From assembly GCA_020465985.1 (NCBI GenBank), contig JAANYP010003718.1:1016001-1080000 (forward strand): a DNA stretch of 64,000 nt, in the 5' to 3' direction. Each line of letters starts with the position of its first letter. Positions within the stretch are counted from its first letter, which is position 1. The translations under genes and the position numbers were made by a program. Shown here piece after piece: positions 12,552 through 22,635 of the stretch. A model generated the notes under the pieces. It was not told where the DNA came from. It saw nothing but the letters and a program-made list of their open reading frames with translations, and did not search any database. The stretch is from Centrapalus pauciflorus. Lineage: Eukaryota > Streptophyta > Magnoliopsida > Asterales > Asteraceae.

Positions 12552-13247
12552 TCGTCATTCCTGTTAGCCACCACGGGACTGGCTTGGCTCTAGGGGGGAG
12601 GGATTTCCCAATTGAGATGAGAATCTCTTCCTGTATTGGATCTCTCGTGTCTCTCATTAGAGACTTGATGGCATGTGCTATGCCGCGTAGTGTAGAGTTA
12701 CCATGTGACATGCGTTATGTGCTGATGTGGTTAGTGCAGTGTCTAACCCTTGTGTACTCATGAGCTGCGAAGCTTACGTATTCGAGTCTGATGTGTGTAT
12801 CAGGGGAACCGAAGATAGGACCACCAGCTCCTGAGGTAGGAGCTTTATCTTGCTGTTGCCGAGGCTTCTATATTTTGTTGACTGTATGTGACTACAGTCA
12901 ACATGTTGGGAATCTTGGGGTGAACTATGTCGAGTTTGTATGTGAATATTCGGGTTCGGGTTTGGTCCTGCATGTTGGGTAAACCGTTAGACAGAGTTGT
13001 TTATGTTTGTGAAATGTTTTAATTAACCAGTGTTTGTGTAAACCTTGACATTGTGATATGGATGTTAATTGCGTTTATGCCACTAGTGTATTGTAAATGA
13101 CGTGACTTTTAGCTGGGTTTAGTGGGTGTTACATCCCTAGTGTTATATTATAATTTAATGGTTTAGATTGATTCTATAGTTCTGCACTAAATTAATGTTC
13201 TTCATTGATCCCAACCCTACACACACACATACATTTACCAAATATAG

Positions 13248-13690
13248 TAAGCCAATGGGGTTTTTTTTAATAATTTCAATTTTTCATAACATACACTTAT
13301 CTTAGCGTTATCTTTTATTTAACTCTTTTATTTTAATAAATTTTTGTTTACTTTTATTTTAACATTTATTATTACAATATTTTCTTATACACTTAAAATT
13401 ATGATTTTAATTATACTTATGTTTGGAGTTGTCTTTTGAACTATTATGTTATATTAAATTGTATGAAAAAAACGTTATTTTTTTTAATGCATGGAGTAAG
13501 CCAATGATATTTTTTCTTTCTTTTTTATTTTTATTTTTATTATTTCATAACACGTCATTATCTTAGCGTTATCTTTTATTTTAATAAGTTTTTGTTTTGT
13601 CCTATTTTAACATTTGTTGTTACAATATTTTCTTACACACTTAAAAGTATAATTATAATTATACTTATGTTTGGAGTTGTCTTTTTAACA
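13248..13690. repeat. direct repeat of about 190 bp, two copies
   Basis: GTAAGCCAATG, then TTATCTTAGCGTTATCTTTTA, then TACAATATTTTCTTA, then ACTTATGTTTGGAGTTGTCT appear in order at 13248-13442 and again at 13496-13684. A third partial copy of the TTGTTACAATATTTTCTTAC segment follows at about 13690. Function unknown. Confidence 0.7.
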
Positions 13691-14929
13691 TTTGTTGTTA
13701 CAATATTTTCTTACACACTAATAAAATTGTTTTATAGTCAAAATGTAACTATGTAATATTTTGATTTTTTTATTAAATATGATAATGTATAACATTGAAC
13801 ATTACTATTATACCGTTGACAAACCCTAATCAATGTATTAGAGACGTTATCGTTATAAATTTATTTGATTTGATCGTAAAACCAACAAATTAAATTGACG
13901 ATTAAACCTAATCAATGTCAAATATTCAAATTATGGTTATGAATATTTAATTAATTATTTCTGGTTCCGATCCAATTTAATAAGATATTGTTTGTAATTT
14001 TAACATTGCAAACTCTAGAAAACCAATTATAAGAACCAATTAAAAGTATCATTTGTCTTGCTTCTTGAATCTAGATCAGCTTTCCAATTTCACTCTTCGA
14101 TCTTAGTTCAGTTGTGTTTCGTTATTCAAATTGCTTGAAAAGTATTTTTGTTCATTTGTCTTTATATTTATTTTTGTAATTGATATTTTTGACCACGCAG
14201 CAACACGCGAGTGTTCAATAACTCATTGTCTACGATCAATAAAACATCATTTCACCACAAATACTATTACGTGTGTTTATGATTGAAGTCTACAAGCACT
14301 TGTTATAATATTTGTGTGTTGCTTGGGAGACTAATAATAATTCAAAAAGTGTTGACTACAATGAAATCTATGACAAAAAAATCATTATTATAAACGATAA
14401 AATTTTAAAATAAATCAATTAACTATCTATATGCATAAATATATACGTGCAAATCATTAACTACAATATGCGAAACACATAAATATTATAATAATAATTT
14501 TACCAAGCTAATAAATTATAAATATGCATTCAAATAAAAGAAATCATCATTAATAACTTAATAAATCTTAGTAAAATCATATTGTAGATATCTAAGCATC
14601 CACAACCATATTTCTCTAATTGGAAATCCATTAAAATCATTATGTTATAATATTTGTATATTAATATATTGATTATTAGTGTAAATCTTTATTATTATTA
14701 TGGCAAACTGAAAAATAATAAAAATGTTAATTACATATTATTCATTATATGTATGTATTTATGAAATGAGAAAAAAATTAATTCCAAACAAATAGTGTCA
14801 TATACTTCAATTATTTATTTTCTATATTTATCTAAATATCAATTTTAATTATTTTATATAATATATCATTAGTTTCATATAGTTTATTCACTTACAACTT
14901 TTAATATATAATCTTTTGTAGAAAACCGA
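13691..14929. other. AT-rich intergenic DNA, nothing recognised
   Basis: No coding signal and no pairable terminal repeats. A slightly richer stretch at 14050-14280 is unassigned. Confidence 0.5.
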
Positions 14930-15045
14930 ATACGTAACTATATTAGATTTTTTTTAATGTATATTCCGATATAAATGTTATCACAAATGTTATCACGTAA
15001 CTATATTCGATTTTTTATGTATATTCCGATATAAATGTTATCACA
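14930..15045. repeat. two-copy tandem repeat, period about 60 bp
   Basis: The unit with ACGTAACTATATT and TGTATATTCCGATATAAATG followed by TTATCACA occurs twice in a row, with one short deletion. Confidence 0.75.
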
Positions 15046-15048
15046 TAT

Positions 15049-15744
15049 TCTGAAATTAATTACACTAAAAGACGACACCCATGATTTCCACTAAAGACAT
15101 GATACGCAATTTGTTTATCTTATTAAGGGAAAAAATTAGTTTCAAAAAAAAAATATATGGTTAGCAATTTCAAGTTGCGATGTTCGAAGGAGATCATGTC
15201 ATATTGCACATGGCAGAAAATCCAAAACGAAATTGCAAAATCTAAACAAGAACTCATCAAATCCAGAATCCCAAATGTGAATAAAAAATAAGAATATTCG
15301 AATTCAATAACAAAATTGGGTTCCATGTCTATAAATTGAGTTATGTCCACATTTAACCCAATGACCTATTTATACTAATGTGACGGTCTAAACTAACTAA
15401 CTAACAACTAAACTAATCTTCTAACAAAACAGGAAAGTAAAAAAACAAACACCCCTTAACTAATTCAAGTCACTTATCTCACAACATGTACAACAGAATT
15501 TCAAATAAAAAGAACAATAGTTGGCCATCAACACGACAGTTCAACATTATGCATCAAATAAGAGAAGAAATTCCTTACCATCTAAGTAGTTCACGGTCAA
15601 TTAACTTCTCACGTGCAATCTTACGAGCCTCTCAAGATCTAGGGAGATAAGTCTACAAATTTTAAACCCATGATTAGATGGTGTGTTGTGTTTGTGTTAC
15701 AAGCGAGTAATCCAAAAAGAGGTATACCTAAGTCTACGTGGAAA
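15049..15744. repeat. 700-bp direct duplication, copy A
   Basis: Runs from TCTGAAATTAATTACACTAA to AGAGGTATACCTAAGTCTAC and is repeated in the same orientation at 18317-19017, with scattered substitutions. It contains an LTR-like segment (15158-15483, TGGTTAGCAATTTC to CTCACA) related to the LTRs of the 48407-50562 element. The copies could themselves be old LTRs of a larger element, but TG/CA ends and a target duplication were not found. Confidence 0.7.
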
Positions 15745-16019
15745 TTTTGACACTTTCAAATATGAACAATTCGAACTAAAATTTCAAACACTTACCATTC
15801 TTTTGCGTTAAAAACATGTATTTTTAAAAACAGCTCTCAATAAATGACCTATATTATCCAAGAGATGCAATACTAAGTTGTACAAAACGATTTATGACTT
15901 TCATTTAAAAGTTTTGAACTAAATGTTTTAATATATAGTAGTAGTAGTAGATATAAATAAGCCAAAACAAAAATGATATAGAATCATACGTGTCTGAGCT
16001 GCTAACTCCAATCCATGCT
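15745..16019. other. AT-rich filler between duplicated block and GC-richer block
   Basis: No feature seen apart from a short (TAG)n-like run near 15940. Confidence 0.5.
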
Positions 16020-16720
16020 ATCTTTTATCCCCCATTTCTAGATCCTCTCTCATAGAGAGGCAGAAAGATAGAGGGGAAGGAGGACCTCTTCTGCTTCTGA
16101 AGTTACCACGGTCTGTCATCAAACCTCATAGGCAAAAGAGAAAGCTAAACAGGGGTTCAAGATTGAAGGTTCAAGATTGAGTTCACTGGCGAAAGGAAAG
16201 TTCAGAAACATCAGCTCTTCCTGAGAAGGATTCAATCCCTTCTGGCCTTTGCTTGTTTACTTTCGTCCACCTTCTCAGTCCCCGGTCGGTGCCACAGGAC
16301 TCCTTATGATATGCCACCTCAACCCCTCGATCTAAGAGCATCTGAGAGAATCTCCGGCGTTATCGAGGGACGAAGAAGACTCTCGGATGGCACTTGCTTT
16401 CCTAACTTTCACTGGATCTGGAAAAATGTTGACCAGGATTTCTAGCGCTTTTCAAAAACCATTTGCTTGCCTCTGGAGCCGCCCCCCGTTCTGGAGCCAG
16501 CGGGTTCTGAATGACCTCCCTCTCACGGTTAAAAAAGTGAGCCATAGTTATTTGCTGTTTCCATTTGGTAGTTTTAAAGAAGGCCCGGGTCATCCAGCTT
16601 ATATGGAGTTGATTCATCTTCCAATGCCCGAAGAGAAGGGATTCTGAAGCGTGAACAGAGTTCCCACATGAAATTGTTGCTCCCATGTTTCACAATTTGA
16701 ATCTAGTTCAAGAGCAACCA
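16020..16720. other. GC-richer block, candidate organelle-derived (mitochondrial) insertion
   Basis: Composition shifts abruptly from about one-third GC around it to about half. The text has the look of plant mitochondrial spacer or intron DNA (for example GCCGCCCCCCGTTCTGGAGC and GATCCTCTCTCATAGAGAGG). Two overlapping frames (16387-16647 plus, 16402-16686 minus) are open but unrecognised. This is judged from composition and style only. Confidence 0.35.
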
Positions 16721-17069
16721 AAGTAAATAATGAGTTTCCAAGAAAACTATATTTTTCTTGAATTACTCGCAATTTAAATTAGAATTTGGATTAGGTATAC
16801 CCAGGCCCATTTCCAGGAAGTCCAGACAACCCACCTAATTTAGTTGCGGCTGTCATGATTAGAGATTGATGTTGCTGATGACAAGCATGTGTAATCTAAG
16901 TACTTCACTACAAATCAGATTAGAATCAAGACGGCCTATCAGAGCCACATGCATAAACATAACGATAAAAATTATTAAATGAAACAAAATAAAAAAAAAA
17001 CAGGGAAATAAAAAACCTAAGTTACACATAAAACACATACCATAACTCCATCGTGTTAGTGTATATATA

Positions 17070-17400
17070 ATACACGGCATTGGCATTGGCATCAACATCT
17101 ACGTTCGCATCGACATCTACGTTCGCATCGGCATCCAGATCTACATTCACATCTGCATCCGATGCATGTGCATTGAACCGCAACGTCAGCCATAGCAAAG
17201 CTTAGCAATAACTACCATCATGTGCTTAGCATATCATCACGTGAATTAGCATGAGCATCCGGCAGCATGTGCATGTAGCAGTGTGTCAAGCACCAGGTTC
17301 TAAGCCTTTGCACTAGCTAAGCATATCATCACGTGAATTAGCATTAGCTCTAGCCATCGGTGCGTAAGCGTCAGTGTCAGCATCAACATCAGCAGATTTT
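17070..17400. repeat. degenerate CATC-rich short tandem repeats
   Basis: CATCTACGTTCGCATCG occurs twice in tandem at about 17095-17132, preceded by GGCATTGGCATCAACATC. AAGCATATCATCACGTGAATTAGCAT occurs twice, about 100 bp apart (near 17227 and 17320), broken by short differences. Probably decayed satellite-like DNA. Confidence 0.55.
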
Positions 17401-18316
17401 AACCTAAAAAACCACCCATATATAATAATTCCGAAGCGGAAAATCAAAATCAAATTCAAGAACGTCGGTTCAAGATCAAGTAATAACATTATGTCAGATT
17501 AAAAATCATATAGCGAAATCTAAATTCAAGAACACACGTATAGTGGAACACATATATCTAATACCAGATTGCATCCTATCAAAACCTGGATTTAACGTTT
17601 CAAACACACGTGATGGAACGTTAAGATCGAACACAAGCAAAACCGTGAAACAAACACAAATAATTAAACACTCATGGAGTCATGGTTAAGTAAGTTCGTT
17701 ATTATCTAATAACATGGATGGTTTATTTATGTAATGATTGTGATAATTATTGGATAGTTATCAATTTAAATCTTATCCATGTTCTACCATCTTAACCTAC
17801 AATTATTTAAGAGGATAAGAGGCCTCTATTAAGGACTTGGGGATGATCAACCCTCACACAAAAACTTAATCTATAGCCCTCTTTGTGTTCGGTGGAAACC
17901 TACAAAGCGGGCTATGGCCCGTGGGTTACCATTTTGTTTGATTATTTATTATCTAGCGACAAATCCAAAAGTGGTACAACGTGTGTGGCCTACATTAAGC
18001 CAGCCTGCGTGATTTTGTCACAATCAACCATTTGTGGCAAACAACATCATGAGTGAGAGAGTAGTAATCCTTCTCTGGTGAGGAATAGTGATGAGGCACT
18101 TGGTGTTTGCTATGTAAGATTTCTATCTCCGATTATCTAATAAGAGATGAAGCAGCAGCCCAGGAGTGGGGTTGCCACCAATAAACATGGGAAACTTGTA
18201 ATTTAAACTTCAACCCTTCTCTCTCCATCATCATCTCAAAATCGATGAATGGGGGGGGTGTAGATGGAAAGAACCTATGTGGTTTAAGTGATAAGCAAAA
18301 GACGACAACGAAGAAA
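17401..18316. other. unassigned DNA inside the duplicated region
   Basis: No reading frame, terminal repeat or RNA gene was recognised. The stretch at 17870-18250 is more balanced in composition. Confidence 0.45.
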
Positions 18317-19017
18317 TCTGAAATTAATTACACTAAAAGAAGACACCCATGATTTCCACTAAACCATAAGTACGCAATTTGTTTATGTTATTAAGGGAAA
18401 AAATTAATTTCAAAAATAAATCTGGTTAGCAATTACAAGTTGTGACGTTGGAAGGAGATTATGTCATACTGCATGTGGCAGAAAATCCAAAACGAAGTCG
18501 CAAAATCTAAACAAGAACTCATCAAATTCAGAACGCCAAACGTGAATAAAAAATAAGAATATTCAAATTCACTAACAAAACATGTCTACAAATTGAGTTA
18601 TGTCCACATTAAACGAAATGACCTATTTATACTAATGTGACTAATAAGTCTAAACTAACTAACAACTAAACTAATCTTCTAACAAAACAGGAAGTACCAA
18701 AAAAACACCTCTGAACTAATTCAAGTCACTTATCTCACAACATGTACGACAAAGTTTCAAATAAAAAGAACAATAGCTGGCTATCAATATGACAGGTCAA
18801 CAAAATGCATCAAACAAGAGGAGAAATCCCCGACTAAGTAGTTCACGGTCAATTAACTTCTCAGGTCCACTATTATGAGCCTCTATTTGAATGGAACCGG
18901 TGGAAAGATTTAGTGAGACAAGTCTACAAATTTAAAACCCATAAATAGATGGTGTGTTTTGTGTTTGTGTTACAAGCGAGTAATCCAAAAAGAGGTATAC
19001 CCAAGTCTACATAGAAA
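18317..19017. repeat. 700-bp direct duplication, copy B
   Basis: Second copy of 15049-15744 in the same orientation, 3.27 kb downstream. The LTR-like segment inside runs 18423-18739. Confidence 0.7.
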
Positions 19018-20104
19018 CAACCAACCATAGATCAAACTTGATGGCATCATTTATAATCAATTATGAAAACCAAATAACATCTACTGACACCGCTCAACTT
19101 CCCAAGAAACCCACAACCAATGTTGATATCAAAAATGTGTATCGGGTACAGAAAAAGGCAAATATAGATAATATCATATTATTTGATTAATTCATATAAC
19201 CAATATTTATTTCCATATAAAACCATAATAACTCTTATAATTATAATTTACTTGTATTTAATAATTTTAATATTACCTTTAAATTTGAGCATGTTACATC
19301 TCATATGATGAACTCATAATCTCACAAACAATAAATAAAAAATGAACACGATCTTCAAAGACGAAAACAATCTATACAGTTCAATCGGTGAAAAACTAAA
19401 CCCTAAAAATCGGTTGTAAACAAATGGTTTTCAACCTAGAAAATCAAAATCAATGAAGAAATCGTAATATGATGAACACATGATCTCACCCCAAAATCAC
19501 AATCAAGAACAAAAATAAATAGATTTCTTGGTTTAAAACCGTAATTAGTCCATAACAGGAACAGATTTGTGATTCTTTGAATCCAAGAATAATAGAAATC
19601 CTATATCGTACACAATCGAACCCAAAAAACCCTAAATTGATTTCAATAATCGTGCCTTTGAATTGTACCTTCAAATACTTCAAGAATCTTACACTTCAAT
19701 GCATTATATCGATCTTCAAAGAGGTACGGAGGAGAGGCGGTGGTCGATGGAGGCAAGGAAAGAGCAAGGGGTTAGGGTAGTCAACAGAGGAGCCAGGATA
19801 GGGAGACGGTGGCCAACGAAGGAAGGAGATGGGGGGTGGTGGTCGATCGGAGGAGGGGGTCCGACTAAGTTGAAGGATGAATGAGAGGGAGGTGGTGGCC
19901 AATGAAGGTTGGAGATGAAGACATTGACCACGACAAATTTATAGAAATGATTAAAAATGTAAAAATATATTAAAACTAGTTGTTTTTTGTTTTTTGTTTT
20001 TTTCAAAACTAATCATGTCGTGGTTTGCAACCACCGGCCATCATATATCCTAATTCATTCCGTGGATAGCAACCACGGCTCAAACTCAAACTTCTTGTTG
20101 GATG
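19018..20104. other. intergenic DNA with a purine-rich block
   Basis: 19018-19700 is AT-rich with no feature. 19720-19910 is G-rich on the plus strand (GGAGG, GGTGG and similar motifs); frames across it are open on both strands because of composition rather than coding. Confidence 0.45.
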
Positions 20105-22275
20105 ATATATATATAGACTAGAAATCTTTTGTGAACAAATTATAAGATTTGAACATTGTGAACCAGGTTGCCAAATCAACATTATCCTAATTACTAATAA
20201 ATTATACAGTTAATTACAAACAAGGGTATTGATGTCTTTAACAAATTCTTCCATAATTCAATTTTTCTTTCCTGAACAACAAAACCGTATTTCATGGGCA
20301 ACAACTTTGACTTATTGCTGATAATTATTGAACGAAGGCTTCTGGCAGTTTTATACCATTACCATTTTTCTTGTTTGTTTGCGACGACTTTAATCAATCA
20401 TCAATCTTCATATTTTGTTGCGTTCGTATCATAACATATGATTATATTATCAAATATGTGATCGATAGTTGCGCATGTACGTGTATCCCGTTATATGTTA
20501 GCATGTGTATCTCGGGTTTCATCAACGTATTTTCATTGGAGTGCGACATTCAAATCACTGAATCGTCGTCAGAGTGTATCATTTTCATCACCGAACCATC
20601 GTCGAGTGCATCATGGTGGTCGGTTTCTGTTTTATTAAGAGAAATCACTATATAAGTGTGTCATTCGAATCACTTAACCGTCTTCGGGGTGCATGACTTT
20701 CATCACCGAACTATTGTTGGAGGGCATCACAGTGGTCAGTTTCTGCTTTTAAGCAAAGAGAAATCGTATTGGAGTGTGTCATTTTCATCACCGAACTATC
20801 ACCATAGTGCATCACGGTGGTCAGTTTTTGTTTTTCAAAGACAAATTGTCGTTGGATTGTAAAAGATAACCCTACAAACGAAAAATTAATGGTTATATCC
20901 GCTCATTGTATTGTATCTCCATTTTGCATGGCTAATGTTCTTAGAATAACCTGTATACTTATATTACCTTCTTCGACGATGGTAAAGATAATCCTACAGA
21001 TTGTAATTAATGGATTTCGTTTTATAATGGAATCCACGATCATGATATATTTAATATATGTCGGCATGCATAGGATATAAATGGTTCAACATGGGTTTGT
21101 TGCCACATATAATGGTGCTATGTTTCTGATTGTTGCGTCTGTTTAAATCGTTGTGTCGAAAGAGTCCAACGAATCCATTGAAAGTTGTATAATATTAGTC
21201 ATGCATGGGATAATAGCATTTAACAGTGATTCGTTTCCATAACCTTTAAAAAGCTTAACATGGATAACATGCTAATAAAAAAAAAGGATTCACATGGTTC
21301 ATGAGTTTTTAAGCTTGAAAGGGTTCAATGGATTACATGGGTTCAAATGATTCATACAGGTTTTATGGTTTCAAAGGATTCATCAGAATCCACTTCTCCA
21401 TGGATGCAACGATTGCTTTCAACTTTAAATGAATCCAATGCATTCTATGCATTCTCGTCTTTTAAAATGGTTTCGACAAATGATTCCGATGCATCGTGTG
21501 ATGTCAAATATAACATCAAACCATAACATCTGCTAAATTAAGGGTTCATAAAATGCAATGGATGCATCGGAAGCACCGGATGCTTAGCAACTTTAAATAC
21601 CACTATCATGCAAGGATTGAACTTGGTGCATCCGTTGCAGCCGACGATTAAAATGACTTTTTATGACACACTTTGTCACCTCAGACAATCAATTGCAACA
21701 TATCTTAATGATGGTAATAAAACAGAACTAGTTCATAACCCAAAGGCTCATTATTTTCATATCATACCTAATGGATATATTGAACCCAATGCATCTGTTG
21801 AAACCTAAGTACATGAAGAAAAAAAACACACATAATGAATTTGTTGCACACAGCGCAACTAATGCAACCAGTTTTATCACACCCGATTCAACGAATAATA
21901 GATGTTTCTGATGCAATTTCTCAGCACCGAAACTGTTACCTCTAGAATCCTAAAATCATTGATAAATTTTTTACAGGTTTCACTGGATTCGATTGGTATC
22001 AAAGAGTTCGAATTATGCATTTTTAATTCTTGATTTGCTGATGATAATGATCCTTTGGAAAAAAAAAATATTCCATGGCCACTATTCTAGGATAGCAGTT
22101 GAAGATGACAATTAATCCTAATTCAATGGGTGTTAAGGTTTCCCATTTTGCCCATGTATAGCATTTAAATATTTAATCCTAATTTTAGATTATTTAGATG
22201 ATGTGAAATTATTTGATTGGTGCACATTGTTCACAACTCATATTGTTCACAGTAGATCTCATCCAATATATATAT
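20105..22275 (+). mobile_element. (TA)n-flanked Micron-like element, copy 3 (2.2 kb)
   Basis: Left end, after (TA)n: GACTAGAAATCTTTTGTGAA. Right end: TTCACAGTAGATCTCATCC, followed by (TA)n that continues at 26824 beyond the copia insertion. The ends match copies 1 and 2. The interior differs: a tandem array (20568-20835) and a zone at 21240-21600 rich in GGATTCA and GGTTCA words. No coding domain was recognised. Confidence 0.6.
20568..20835. repeat. tandem repeat, about 100-bp unit, three copies
   Basis: The unit contains TTTCATCACCGAAC, GTGCATCA, and GGTGGTCAGTTTTTG-like text. Copies start near 20568, 20680 and 20772 and have diverged. Confidence 0.65.
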
Positions 22276-22481
22276 TGAAGTATGTAATTAGTGATCAACA
22301 AGTTCTGTTAGTGCTCAGTTAGGGAGTTAATAATCTGTTAGAATAATTCTGTTGTATGTTAGTTAGTCTGGTTGGTTAGCTACTGTTAACCACACCACCT
22401 TTATAAATACTAGAGTTGTAATCATTCAAGGGCAGTTCATGAAATACAATTCATTTGGTTTTCTCAATTCTATTTTCTACA
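22276..22481 (+). repeat. 5' LTR of the copia element
   Basis: 206 bp, TG...CA ends, identical to 26618-26823. TATAAATAC near 22400 is a candidate TATA box for element transcription. Confidence 0.95.
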
Positions 22482-22635
22482 AGTGGTATCAGAGCCAAGT
22501 TCTGTAAGAGGCGATAAACAGCAGCAGTGGGTGGCCATCTTTGACGAAGAAAGAAGCAATCTGCGCAAATTGCAAACGAAGAAGTCAAGGATCAGGGAGT
22601 AGTGCCAAAGAAAACGTGATTGAAGAACCTTAAGA

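Larger units (their letters stand above)
9493..13133. mobile_element. solo LTR of a long-LTR retrotransposon, interrupted
   Basis: The sequence starts TGTAACACCC and ends GGGTGTTACA, an exact inverted terminus of the kind seen in Tekay/Del-type gypsy LTRs. It is flanked by TCTCT (9488-9492) and TCCCT (13134-13138), a 4-of-5 target duplication. Removing the insert at 10609-12547 leaves about 1.7 kb. A second copy of the same family starts at 63590. CpG-rich GCGGCCGCGA motifs occur near 10120-10200. No internal region or partner LTR is adjacent, hence solo. Confidence 0.75.
8714..13216. mobile_element. possible outer element of a nested cluster
   Basis: The left flank (ATCATTGTAGAACC, then AATTTAGTGTAGAA, 8718-8750) recurs inverted in the right flank at about 13175-13212 (ATCAATGAAGAAC, then AATTTAGTGCAGAA). 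This suggests a TIR element, with ends resembling those of the Micron-like family, that was later split by a solo LTR. Microsatellites (GA)n and (CA)n lie just outside. The inverted match covers only about 45 bases and is imperfect. Confidence 0.4.

Noticed and set aside
16387..16686. Small host protein gene on either strand
   Set aside because: Frames overlap on opposite strands in a compositionally shifted block; no recognised domain.
19696..20006. Pro/His-rich frames on the minus strand
   Set aside because: Purine/pyrimidine-biased DNA gives open frames in several registers; no family recognised.
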